Shown here: positions 47,161 to 56,700 of the stretch, piece by piece
Position numbering within the stretch: the first letter of the stretch is position 1
Layout: every line of letters starts with the position of its first letter
Source of the DNA: Stenomitos frigidus_A
GTDB taxonomy: Bacteria; Cyanobacteriota; Cyanobacteriia; Leptolyngbyales; Leptolyngbyaceae
DNA: 64,000 nucleotides
Direction of reading: 5' to 3'
NCBI RefSeq assembly: GCF_963877135.1
Contig: NZ_CAWNSW010000017.1
Location: forward strand, 9,510 to 73,509
Made by a program: the position numbers and the translations under genes
The notes under the pieces: generated by a model
What the model saw: the letters and a program-made list of their open reading frames with translations, nothing else
Told to the model about the DNA's origin: nothing
Databases searched by the model: none

Positions 47161-48177
47161 ATGCTGATCACCCAACAGCCTATCCTTAAGCGCTTCTGGT
47201 ATCCTGTCATGCCAATCGCCTCTCTCCAAGAGGCTCCCCAGGCGTTTACGCTGCTGGGGCAACCACTGGTGCTATGGCTAGATGGCGACGGCAAGCCAGC
47301 GGCAACAGAAGATCGCTGCTGTCATCGATCGGCACAACTCTCCAAGGGACAGGTCATCGACGGCAATATCCGCTGTCCCTATCACGGGTGGTCGTTTGAT
47401 GGCACGGGTGCCTGCGTCAAGGTGCCTCAACTCACCACTGATCATATTCCCCGTACCTATAAAGTCAGCGGCTATCAGTGTAAGGAACGCTACGGCTACG
47501 TGTGGGTCTGCATGGGCGAGCCTCTGCATGGCCTTCCCGATATTCCTGAAGCGACTGATACAGGGTTTCGGCAGATTCACGAGTTCTACGAAACCTGGCA
47601 TGCCAGCGGCTTGCGGATTATGGAAAACTCCTTTGACAGCGCCCACGGAAACTTCGTGCATGCGCGATCGTGGGGCGACATGAGCAACCCTGTGCCACCA
47701 CCGATCGACGAAATTACTGACACTGAAACAGGCTTTTTAATGAAGCATTGGGTCGAAGTCTTGAACCCCGACCTGCAAAAGCAAAATCTGGGCATTGCCG
47801 ACGAGAAAACCATTCGCACGAACGAACGTCGCTGGTTTATGCCCTTTGCCCGGACGCTCAAAATTCAGTATCCCAATGGCTTGATTCACCTCATCTTTTC
47901 TGCTGCTACGCCGATCGACGACAAAACCTCCCAACTCATCCAATTCTGCTTCCGCAACGATACTGAAGCCGATGCGAAAGCGGCAGATGTCATTGCCTTC
48001 GATCGCACCGTCACCCAAGAAGATCGTGAAATCCTGGAAACGACTGACTACGACGCGCCACTCGACATTTGCCAAGAGCAACACATGGCATCCGATAAAC
48101 CTGGTATTCTAATGCGACATAAGCTCGCTGCCTTGCTGAAAGCGCACGGCGAAGTTGAGCAACGTCGCCAGGATTGA
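47161..48177 (+). CDS. Rieske non-haem iron oxygenase (alpha-subunit type)
   Basis: A 338-residue single-component-type oxygenase. The Rieske 2Fe-2S cluster ligands are in EDRCCHRSAQL (Cys-x-His) and IRCPYHGWSFD (Cys-x2-His). The C-terminal domain binds mononuclear iron through NSFDSAHGNFVH (Asp-x2-His-x4-His). It resembles vanillate demethylase and pheophorbide a oxygenase-like enzymes, but lacks the membrane segments of the latter. It uses O2 with electrons from a separate reductase, possibly ferredoxin. Its stop overlaps the TTG in front of the amidohydrolase, so the two are coupled. The substrate is unknown; an N-methyl or aromatic heterocycle is an inference. Confidence 0.87.
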   Translation: MLITQQPILKRFWYPVMPIASLQEAPQAFTLLGQPLVLWLDGDGKPAATEDRCCHRSAQLSKGQVIDGNIRCPYHGWSFDGTGACVKVPQLTTDHIPRTYKVSGYQCKERYGYVWVCMGEPLHGLPDIPEATDTGFRQIHEFYETWHASGLRIMENSFDSAHGNFVHARSWGDMSNPVPPPIDEITDTETGFLMKHWVEVLNPDLQKQNLGIADEKTIRTNERRWFMPFARTLKIQYPNGLIHLIFSAATPIDDKTSQLIQFCFRNDTEADAKAADVIAFDRTVTQEDREILETTDYDAPLDICQEQHMASDKPGILMRHKLAALLKAHGEVEQRRQD

Positions 48178-48179
48178 TC

Positions 48180-49595
48180 GTGACTTATACCCTTCGTTCG
48201 GCTCTGATTCCCGTTGAGGATAGCTACGCTACTGTTGATGTTCAAATTGAGGGCGATCGCATTGCGGCGATCGGTGCTAGCTTGCCTACGGTGGGAACGG
48301 CGATCGATGCCGAAAACAAGCTGCTGCTGCCTGGTTTCGTTAACGGGCACGCTCACTCCGTGCAGTTTTGGCAACGCGGACTCATCCCCCAACTGCCGCT
48401 AGAGCTGTGGCTAGCCGATGTTTTTGATACCTCTCCGACTGAGCTGGAGCAAACCTACCTGGGTGCTTTGGGTACGGCCATTAGCACCTTGCTGTCTGGC
48501 GGCACCTGCGTGATGGATCACCTGTATGTGATTCCTGGGCAGGAACTTGAAAGTATCGCAGCGGCGTCCCGTGCCTACAAGGAAGTCGGGATTCGTGCCT
48601 TTATCGCGCCGTTAATTCAGGACATGCCTTTTGTCTCTGGCTATCCTGAAGGCGTCAAAACGCTGCCTCACCAGCCGTATCACCAATCCACCGACGAACT
48701 GTTGGCGCTGATGGAGGCGATCGTCGCCCAATCGCACGCACCAGAAGACGGCATTCAAATTGCGGTCGGCCCCACTGGCTTTCACCGTTGTTCGGATGCG
48801 CTGTTTGAGGGTTGCAGAGATTTGAGCGATCGCCACAATCTCTGTCGCCACATTCACCTGCTGGAAACGAAGGCACAAAAAATGCTGGCACAGGAGCGCT
48901 ATGGCGGCAGCGCCGTTAAGCATCTCCAGCAGCTTGGCTTTCTGGATCACCGTACATCGCTCGCACATTCCATCTGGCTTGATGCTGCTGATATCGAAGT
49001 TCTGGCAGAAACCAAGTCCACTGTGGTTCACAACGCCCTCAGCAACCTGCGCCTGGGTAGCGGTATTGCGCCTGTGCTGAAGTATCTGCAAGCCGGAGTC
49101 AACGTCGCGTTTGGCTGTGATGGAGCCGCCAGTAACGATGGTCAAGACATGCTTGAAGCCATCAAAATTGGTTCCCTGCTACATAATGTGACTGACCCAG
49201 ACTACAAGCACTGGATTACGCCCCGCAAAGCCGTTGAAATGGCGTCGATTGGTGGTTTCACAGGAGTGAATCTGGCAGACCAGGTTGGCTCTCTCACCGT
49301 TGGCAAGCAAGCCGATCTCGTCCTTTACGACCTCAAAAATTTGTCCCTGCTACCCCGCACCGATCCCATCAAGCTGCTCATTCTGGGCAGACCTAATGCA
49401 GCTGTGGATAGCGTTTGGGTACGCGGTCAGCAAGTGTTCGCTGATGGCACGCTGAAAACAGTGGATACCAGCCACTTTACACAGACTGTCTTTAACTACG
49501 GAGAGGTTTACAGTAAGCCACAATACAAAACCATCCACCAAGTGGAAGCGCATTATCGGCGAGTAATGGGGTTAGCTGAATGCGGTGATGCTTAA
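48180..49595 (+). CDS. Amidohydrolase (TRZ/ATZ/guanine-deaminase-like)
   Basis: A 471-residue metal-dependent hydrolase of the amidohydrolase superfamily. Metal ligands are seen in LLPGFVNGHAHS (His-x-His), HIHLLETKAQ (His), LAHSIWL (His) and AFGCDGAASNDGQD (Asp). The family includes hydroxyatrazine hydrolases, cytosine/guanine deaminases and 5'-deoxyadenosine or SAH deaminases. The start is GTG at 48180 or TTG at 48174; both overlap or abut the Rieske stop. A hairpin follows at 49709. Together with the oxygenase it could oxidise and then deaminate or hydrolyse a purine-like or amine-containing compound. The exact substrate cannot be read from sequence. Confidence 0.87.
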   Translation: MTYTLRSALIPVEDSYATVDVQIEGDRIAAIGASLPTVGTAIDAENKLLLPGFVNGHAHSVQFWQRGLIPQLPLELWLADVFDTSPTELEQTYLGALGTAISTLLSGGTCVMDHLYVIPGQELESIAAASRAYKEVGIRAFIAPLIQDMPFVSGYPEGVKTLPHQPYHQSTDELLALMEAIVAQSHAPEDGIQIAVGPTGFHRCSDALFEGCRDLSDRHNLCRHIHLLETKAQKMLAQERYGGSAVKHLQQLGFLDHRTSLAHSIWLDAADIEVLAETKSTVVHNALSNLRLGSGIAPVLKYLQAGVNVAFGCDGAASNDGQDMLEAIKIGSLLHNVTDPDYKHWITPRKAVEMASIGGFTGVNLADQVGSLTVGKQADLVLYDLKNLSLLPRTDPIKLLILGRPNAAVDSVWVRGQQVFADGTLKTVDTSHFTQTVFNYGEVYSKPQYKTIHQVEAHYRRVMGLAECGDA

Positions 49596-49708
49596 TGGGT
49601 GGTTGAGCGATCGTTCACCTCAAATCAGATCTTGAATCAGACCTTCGGCTTCTTTAACTCGACTTTAGCCATTTGGGCGGAGAAATAGGCTCAACAAAAT
49701 GTAAAGAA

Positions 49709-49750
49709 AATGGAGTCAAGCCAGAACAGAACAGTAGGCTTGGCTCCATT
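49709..49750 (+). terminator. 14-bp hairpin after the amidohydrolase
   Basis: AATGGAGTCAAGCC (49709-49722) pairs with GGCTTGGCTCCATT (49737-49750) with one G-T pair and a 14-base loop. It is followed by GTGATTGTTAAT, not a pure T-run. It lies just left of the insertion sequence. Confidence 0.7.
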
Positions 49751-49762
49751 GTGATTGTTAAT

Positions 49763-50826
49763 GGCGTTGTTGCATGAAAGAGGGGTTGCGGGCGGGAGAG
49801 CCATGGTAAGTTTCAATTACCACACTAAAACCTGCCATGAAGTCTCAATACCGTGTCCGCAACTGGTCTGAGTATAACGCTGGTCTCAAACAGCGGGGAA
49901 GCCTCACCTTCTGGATCGATGAATCGGTGCTGGAGCAATGGAGCGACCCAAACTTGAGCGGTAAGCCTGGAGCGTCGCTCTACTATAGTGACTTGGCAAT
50001 TCTGACGATGGCGACCGTGAAAGCGGTGTATCGCCTGGCAGGGAGGCAGTGTCAAGGATTTCTAGAGTCCATCTTCGAGTTGATGGGGATTGCGTTGACG
50101 GTGCCAGATCACAGCACCCTATCGCGGCGGTTGGGGAAACTCGATGTCTCTTTACCCGTGATACCGAAGGAGGGTGCACGTCATGTGGTAGTGGATTCGA
50201 CTGGGGTGAAAGTGTATGGGGAAGGGGAATGGAAAACTCGGCCACATGGGATTAGTAAACGCCGCACCTGGCGCAAACTGCACCTGGGAGTCGATGAAGC
50301 CACTGGAGAAATCCTGGCAGCAGTCGTGACGACCAATGATTTCCATGATGGCGAAGTCTTGAACGATGTCCTAGAGCAGATTGAAGGGGCGATTGAGCAA
50401 GTCTCCACCGATGGAGCCTACGACCACAGTCATTGCTACGATGAGATCACCAAACGAGGTGCCAAGCCTGTGATTCCACCCCGCAATGATGCGGTGATTT
50501 GGCAGCATGGCAATCGCAAAGCCCCGCCTCATCCGAGAGACGAGAATCTGCGCTCCATCCGCAAGCATGGGCGGAAAAAGTGGAAGCGGGATGCGAATTA
50601 CCATCGACGATCCTTAGCAGCGACCACCATGTTTCGCTTCAAGGCAATCTTTGGCGGCAATGTGAATTCTCGTAAATTCGACAATCAGGCAGTCGAATTA
50701 TTCATCAAGTGTGCGGCACTCAATCGCATGATCCAAATTGCTAAACCCGATAGCTATGAGGTCAAAGCTTAATCTAATCTCTCTCAAGTAAAAATCTGGC
50801 TGTTTTCTTAATCATGCAACAACGCC
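49763..50826 (+). mobile_element. IS5-type insertion sequence with perfect 15-bp terminal repeats
   Basis: The element is 1064 bp. Its ends are GGCGTTGTTGCATGA (49763-49777) and the exact complement TCATGCAACAACGCC (50812-50826). It carries one transposase gene. The flanking bases (TAAT left, GTTT right) do not form a matching 4-bp or 9-bp target duplication. The duplication may have been lost or the flanks rearranged. Confidence 0.9.
49837..50772 (+). CDS. IS5-family transposase
   Basis: A 311-residue DDE transposase with no frameshift, so likely active. The first Asp is in VVVDSTGVKVYG, the second in STDGAYDHSHC, and the catalytic Glu region follows FRFKAIFGG. The N-terminal part (SLYYSDLAILTMATVKAVY and LTVPDHSTLSRR) matches the IS5 group. 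It lies 59 bases inside the left end of the element and stops 39 bases before the right end. Confidence 0.92.
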   Translation: MKSQYRVRNWSEYNAGLKQRGSLTFWIDESVLEQWSDPNLSGKPGASLYYSDLAILTMATVKAVYRLAGRQCQGFLESIFELMGIALTVPDHSTLSRRLGKLDVSLPVIPKEGARHVVVDSTGVKVYGEGEWKTRPHGISKRRTWRKLHLGVDEATGEILAAVVTTNDFHDGEVLNDVLEQIEGAIEQVSTDGAYDHSHCYDEITKRGAKPVIPPRNDAVIWQHGNRKAPPHPRDENLRSIRKHGRKKWKRDANYHRRSLAATTMFRFKAIFGGNVNSRKFDNQAVELFIKCAALNRMIQIAKPDSYEVKA

Positions 50827-51023
50827 GTTTGATCCTCTAAATTTTGGTGGGTTGATGGAGGGCGTTTTCAACTTAACCGGGCAGGTTCAAAATTAAGCAC
50901 AAGCATTCCTGAATCGTCAGGTGTGCTCAAACTATACGGCAGAATTGGACCCAGCGACTTCTCGCCAACCCTCAAATCGTTGGCGAAGTTGTTCGCGGTT
51001 GCTTTCCATTCATTTCAATTTAA

Positions 51024-51348
51024 TTACATTCCTTGGTTTACTAGAAAAGCTATGATCTCATTCGTCATCCTTTGCGGGCTTTCGAGAGGAAGATGGTGTC
51101 CGGCATTGGGAACGATCGCTAATTGAGCATTAGGAATCAGAGTTTGCATCTCCTGAGCTAGAAAAGACGGAGTCGCGAGATCGTTTGCACCCACCAGAAT
51201 GAGGACTGGCGAAACAACGTTTTGAAGTTGGCTACGAATGTCTTGACGCGTTAGCACTGCTGCTTGAGCAGCAAGTTGAATACCCTGTAGGTCGTGATTC
51301 AACATGATTCGGCGTTCATCTTCTGCTTCGACTGGGTGCTGCATGATC
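51024..51348 (-). pseudogene. Truncated alpha/beta hydrolase (C-terminal third only)
   Basis: About 107 residues of the C-terminal part of an alpha/beta hydrolase remain: VSPVLILVGANDLATP contains the usual acid residue and PNAGHHLPLESPQRM the catalytic His. The oxyanion hole and the nucleophile Ser are missing. The frame runs upstream into transposase-derived sequence, so insertion of a second element appears to have removed the N-terminal two thirds. Confidence 0.75.
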
Positions 51349-51880
51349 TCAGATCTTGCAGCATTCTCGATAAGCCCGATTCGGCAGAGATTTGAGGATA
51401 ATTTGAAACCCATATTGAGTTGCAATGTCAGTGCGGATTTGGATGTACTTGAGTAATTGGAGCCAGACAATCGAGGTGAACAAGCTCGTTAAGGCTAAAG
51501 CACTCGCGGCTTGCCAATCCAGGGTGGGCGGTAAAGACCATTGGTCAATCCAATGGGCTATAGAGATAGGCAACGAATGAAAGGATGAGCCAACGATAGA
51601 TGCTAATTTGAGTGGATTGCCCAAAGCGATGGAGCCCAAAGCGATGTTTGATGGTCTTAAACAAGCCCTCAATGGCCCAGCGTTTGCGTCCTAACCGCAC
51701 CAAGTAGACGCCTGAGAAGGATGAGTCGAAACCACAAAGCGCAATGCTCGCTTGCCCTCGGCTCGTTTGAGCCAGAACCAATGGCTTGGTTGATGGGCAT
51801 GAGGTATGCCCATCTCGCATTTCTCGCTTTGCTGCCTTGGCAGATGATGCACCGTTGGGTGCAATTTAAATCTGACTGTA
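51349..51880 (-). pseudogene. Frameshifted transposase remnant
   Basis: Three reverse-strand frames in series look like one transposase: GKRALRFVVSTHP, then after a shift near 51725 RKRWAIEGLFKTIKHRFGLH with SIYRWLILSFVAYL, then after another shift near 51560 AHWIDQWSLPPTLD. The RRWAIEGFFKTIKHRFGL type motif is the C-terminal DDE part of cyanobacterial transposases. Two frameshifts make it inactive. Confidence 0.75.
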
Positions 51881-52026
51881 GTACCTTCTCCAACAGCACC
51901 CGTTGCTAAAACTAAGCCTCCTTGTGAGGTAAGTGTACCAACACCAAACATAGATCCCACTCGATCTAGATAGGTTGTACTTCTAACATCGTTAAGTGGG
52001 GCTGTACCTTGAGCAAACTTAGTCAC
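51881..52026 (-). pseudogene. Unrecognised coding fragment fused to the transposase remnant
   Basis: An ATG at 52026 opens about 50 residues (with GSMFGVGTLTSQGGLVLATG) that do not look like transposase and run into it without a stop. It could be the start of a gene cut by the element. I do not recognise the family. Confidence 0.3.
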
Positions 52027-52094
52027 ACATCGCGTTATTTGTGTTTGCTGTAAAGTCGGGATGCACTACCTTGTCGCATCGTTGATGTCGATTT

Positions 52095-53549
52095 CTATCT
52101 CACAGTCCGCAGGCTTTCCACTTGCTTGGTAAATCCATCGGTGAAGATGCTCATAACCGTGCGTTGGCGTACCTTGATGTTGACGCTGACAGACATGCCC
52201 GATCGCAGCGGCACTTGACGACCTTGAATCAATAGAAGCTGCTGATCAAGCTGAACGTTGGCTGGAAAGCTGTAAACCGGACGTGTTTGAGTTGGTGGTA
52301 ACGCATCGGAGCCAATCAAGGTTAGTTGCCCTTTGATACCACCAAACTCGCTAAAAGGAAAAGAATCAATTCTGACATCAACGGGCATTCCCGTTTGCAC
52401 AAAACCAATATCTTTGTTGGTGATATACACCTTCGCAACGACAGCATTCTCTGGCACAAGTTTGAGAATTGGTTCGCTAGAGTTGGTGACAAAACCTGCA
52501 TTACTTGCTTTCAGATCAAAAACGATCCCTGCTACTGAGGCACGGAGTTCCTGATATTGCAGTGTCACTTTTGCTTGGCTAATTTGGCTGTCAATTTCAG
52601 CAATTTTTTTCTTGTTTTCCACGATCGCCTTATTCAATTGACTGTCAATTTCAGCAATTTTTTGCTCATTGTTTGAGATTTTAGTCAACAGATCTTGAGT
52701 CGAAAGCGCCAGAGTATTTTGCACTTTTTGTTGAGATTGAGCGATCGCCAGCTTGAGACGTTCCTGTTCCTGCATCAGTTGATCGACTTCGGATTGAAGG
52801 TTACGCACTTCCTGCTGTTGTCTGAGATATTGTAGACGAGAAATGCCTCCCTCTTTAGCAAGTAATGCCAGATCACGAAAGATTTGTTCATTGACTACTA
52901 AATTATCTTTAGCACTGGCTAACTTCAATTGATTCTGTTTAAGTTGCTGTTTGATTTGGGCTGTATCTAACTGGACTGTAGCACTTCGAGACTGTTGCTC
53001 TACTTGACTCGATCGCAGACGTAATTGCTGCTCAGACGTAAGGCGCATACCCGCTGTTGAGCCGTTGAGCGCTGCTCGATCGAGCTGAATTTCTGTGACT
53101 AATGTCGATCGATATTGAGTCAACGACACCAGTTCTGCTGGTAGATTTTGCTGGAGTAGTACTTGATCGCCACCCGAAGCTAAACCATGTATCTGGGCAT
53201 AATAGAACTGATTTTCTTGCATCAACGAGGTGCAGATTTTTTGCAGAGAAATTAGTTGGGCTTGAGCCACAGTTGGATCAATGGAAAGCAAGCGATCGCC
53301 TTGCTTCACTTGTTGCCCATCCACCACATATACTGCCTTTACAACGCCATCAATGGGAACCTTAATTTCTTTGACTGCGCCTTGTGGTTCCAAAATACCT
53401 GTCGCTGGAATCGACTCCTCAATTTTGGCAACACTCGCCCAAACGAAGCCAAAGCTTGTCACACTAATCAAGCCCCAAACAATGGCACGAGAGAGAAGAG
53501 GCGATCGCTTTAAGATAACGGGGCGATCGAAGGGATGGGTGGTAGTCAT
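52095..53549 (-). CDS. HlyD-family periplasmic adaptor of a type I secretion system
   Basis: A 484-residue membrane-fusion protein. A single membrane segment lies near residues 20-40 (AIVWGLISVTSFGFVW). A lipoyl-like half follows (ATGILEPQGAVKEIKVPIDG and VVDGQQVKQGDRLLSID). A long coiled coil (about 95-325) contains a near-duplicated KIAEIDSQ unit. The second lipoyl and beta-barrel parts are at the C-terminus (LKASNAGFVTNSSEPILKLV, VKVRQRT). It links the inner-membrane ABC exporter to a TolC-type outer channel, which is not in the window. It lies downstream of the ABC exporter gene on the same strand with a repeat-rich 172-bp gap. Confidence 0.93.
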   Translation of the reverse strand: MTTTHPFDRPVILKRSPLLSRAIVWGLISVTSFGFVWASVAKIEESIPATGILEPQGAVKEIKVPIDGVVKAVYVVDGQQVKQGDRLLSIDPTVAQAQLISLQKICTSLMQENQFYYAQIHGLASGGDQVLLQQNLPAELVSLTQYRSTLVTEIQLDRAALNGSTAGMRLTSEQQLRLRSSQVEQQSRSATVQLDTAQIKQQLKQNQLKLASAKDNLVVNEQIFRDLALLAKEGGISRLQYLRQQQEVRNLQSEVDQLMQEQERLKLAIAQSQQKVQNTLALSTQDLLTKISNNEQKIAEIDSQLNKAIVENKKKIAEIDSQISQAKVTLQYQELRASVAGIVFDLKASNAGFVTNSSEPILKLVPENAVVAKVYITNKDIGFVQTGMPVDVRIDSFPFSEFGGIKGQLTLIGSDALPPTQTRPVYSFPANVQLDQQLLLIQGRQVPLRSGMSVSVNIKVRQRTVMSIFTDGFTKQVESLRTVR

Positions 53550-53561
53550 GGTAGTTGAGTA

Positions 53562-53617
53562 TTGGCTGTTGGCTGTTGGCTAACAGCTAATAGCTGGCTG
53601 TTAGTTGTTAGCTATTT
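53562..53617. repeat. STRR (TTGGCTG) upstream of the HlyD gene
   Basis: TTGGCTG, TTGGCTG and TTGGCTA occur in tandem from 53562, followed by AACAGCTAATAGCTGGCTGTTAG-type palindromic heptamers. The array occupies the ribosome-binding and leader region of the HlyD gene. Confidence 0.75.
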
Positions 53618-53700
53618 GAGTGCATTCTGACTAGTAGTGGTATTTGTAACGGAGATTGAGTGGTGCAAGATTTCAGAAGTTTGAGAATTTGGCAGAAAAG

Positions 53701-53735
53701 CCATTAGCCATTAGCCAACAGCTAAGAGCTAAGAG
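53701..53735. repeat. STRR (CCATTAG / CTAAGAG) over the ABC exporter stop codon
   Basis: Five heptamers in tandem: CCATTAG twice, CCAACAG, CTAAGAG twice. The TAG stop of the exporter (complement of 53722-53724) and its last few codons lie within this array. Confidence 0.85.
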
Positions 53736-56700
53736 CCTCTTGCTGCCGATACAAACAGTAATAGCGACCTTCTAACGCCATCAATTCTTCGTGAGTGCCT
53801 TGCTCTACAACCGAGCCTTGATCCATCATCACAATTACATCGGCGTGGCGAATGGTGCTGAGGCGATGGGTAATGAAAAAGACAGTACGATCGTTGAATG
53901 CTTCTATCAAGTTCAAACAAACGTGTCGTTCAGCGTCGTAATCTAAAGCGCTGGTGGCTTCATCAAGAATGAGCAGATGTGGGTTTTGGAGGACGGTACG
54001 GGCGATCGCAATGCGTTGTCGCTGTCCGCCAGAGAGTGCTGCACCGCGCTCACCGACACGAGTGTTGTAGCCATTGGGTAGGTTCATAATGAAGTCGTGG
54101 GCAACCGCAACTTTGGCAGCGGCGATGATCTCCTCCGAAGTGGCATCGGGATGATTGAGGGCAATGTTTTCTTGCACCGTGCCTTCAAACAACAGCGTGT
54201 CTTGAGGTACAACGCCAATTTGCTGCCGTAGAGAATAGAGATCTACTTTGCTGATGTCGTAGCCATCAATGAGAATGCGACCAGATTCTAAAGGATAGAG
54301 ACGGGGCAAAAGTTTCATCATTGTGCTTTTACCAGAACCACTGAGTCCGGCAATACCCACAAAGGCTCCTGCGGGAAAGGTCACGCTGACGTTATTCAAC
54401 TGAAGTGAACCGCTGGGATGGAAACGAAAGGACACGTTTTCATAGGTCACGGTTCCTTGGATGGTGGGAAGGGGAATGTTGTGACGTTGATGTCGATCGC
54501 TCGAAACATCGGTTGCATCGCCTTCAACGGGCGTATCAACAATATCACCCAATCGCTCTAGTGCAAGGGCGGTCTGTTGGAAGTTCTGCCACAGTTGCGT
54601 GAGACGCAGGAGTGGACTGGTGACATAACCAGCAATGATGCGAAAGGCAATTAACTGTCCTAGCGTGAGTTTCCCTTGCAGCAAGAGAGAGGCACCGACC
54701 CACAGCACCATCAAACTCGAAAGTTGGTTTAAAAAATTGCTGGTGGAACTAGCAGCCGTTGAGGTGAGAACGGTCTTAAAGCCAGCGCTGACATACCGTG
54801 CATAGCGATCTTGCCACTGCCAGCGCGATCTCAGTTCAAGGTTTTGTGCTTTCACCGTTTGAATCCCGGCTAGCACTTCCACCAGGTAAGACTGGGCTTC
54901 AGCATTACGGTCTGCCTGGGCACGTAATTGTCGCCGCACCAAGGGTGAAATCAGCGTCGTCAACAGGGCAAAGATCGGCAGCGTTGCCAGTGCCACCAGT
55001 GTTAGCTGCCAACTGTAAAGGAACATCACCCCAATGTAGATGATGGAAAAGATGGCATCCATCACGCTCGTCAGCGCAGTCGTGGTCAAGAACTGGCGAA
55101 TATTTTCCAACTCATGCATTCGGGTTGACAGTTCCCCCACTGGTCGTCGCTCAAAATAGCGCAAGGGCAACCGTAATAGATGATTGATGATTTCGGCGCT
55201 GAGTGCCAGATCAATCCGATTGGTGGTGTCAACCAATAAATAGGTGCGTAGACTACTCAGGATTGCCTCAAAAATGGCGATGACGATCAGGAAAATGCCC
55301 AGAATTGGCAAGGTGTCGGGGCTATTTTGCATCACCACTTTGTCGATGATGACCTGCGTCATAAGTGGGTTTGCCAGCCCAAAGAGTTGCACAAACAAGG
55401 AGGCAAGCAATACCTCAATCAGCACTTGCCGATAGTTGGAGAGGAAAGGTAGAAACCAGGTTAGCCCAAATTTCTGCTGCGGTGTGTCTGGCGTGGATTG
55501 CAGTAGAAGAACGTCGATCGCCGTTGACGTTTGAAGCGATGCTGCATGGTCGCCGTGATCAACCGTAACTACTTCTGTGATCAGATCATTTGGCTTGCGG
55601 CGCACGATGCCAGACTCTGGCACACCCAAAACGATCGCGTTCTCACTGGCTTCATACAGAACGGCAAAGCTATCGTAATAGCGAATGAGAGCGGGCGTTT
55701 GTAGACGACTGATAGCTTTGAGCGGCACACTCACCAGTTGGGCATTCAAACCCATCATTTCTGCGATCGCGCCACCCAAAGAGAGCGAAAAAGAGCCAGT
55801 GCGCTGCTTCTGGTTCGCCAGAATTTTACGAACCACATCGCGACGGAAGGGTAAACCCAGATGGTTTGCCAGCATTTGGAAGCAAGCCAGGGTAGTTTCT
55901 AGCTCGCCTCTAGCGCGTACATAGGGGTATTGCCGTTTGGTTCGCGTGGTTGTCCGATCGTCCTCTAGAGGTTGGTCAGGCGCATAGAGAATCTCTGTGA
56001 TCGGCATAGTTTCCAAAGGTCTTTCACGCACTAAAAGCACAGACGGGGAAAGTGCGATCGCGGGAATGCCAAGCAGACGAATTGTTCCAGCAGGTGGGCG
56101 AGCCTTGTCAAGTTTGTTAGGGTCAAATTGACTACCAATAGGCACAGCGGCGGAAGTCTCACCACCGCTGACGATCCAGGTGTGATCAGGTGGTAGCGTG
56201 TAGCGCGATCGCTCCAGGTGCCGACGCAGGTTATGGACAATCGCTTGAGACTGCAACGTGAAAGCAAACTCCTTCAGATCGCTGACTCCCGCAGCCTTCA
56301 AAATGAGTTCGCTGTCTGCCCGGTGCTGTAACTCTGCTCCTACCAGGTCAAACACTTCAATCAGAGCTGGCTGATCGTGAAAGTGGTCAGCAAACGCCTC
56401 TTCCTGTGCCATCAGTGTCAGGAACTCAACAGCCGCTAGAGTGAGACAAATCGCTTCGGTAGACGCGATAGCGGTTTCACAAGCGGCTCCACGCACTAAG
56501 CCGACCCAACCAATCACGGCACCCGCTTCCAACCGTTGCAACGTGACTGGGAGTTGTTTACCTGGTTCATAACCCAGCAGTCGCGCCTGACCCTCATAGA
56601 GAATGGCAATCTGAGCAGGCAGCTTTTCTCGCAGCACAATGGGCTGACCCATGCGGTAGCGCAGCAGTTGTGTGGTTTTCGCGAGTCTTGCTAACGCGAT

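Noticed and set aside
49759..50830. Target-site duplication of the IS5 element
   Set aside because: The flanking bases TAAT and GTTT, and the 9-base flanks, do not match, so no duplication is claimed.
50923..51126. Forward frame right of the IS5 element
   Set aside because: It overlaps the hydrolase remnant in antisense. A short stretch (LYGRIGPSDFSP) looked protein-like but could not be linked to any family.
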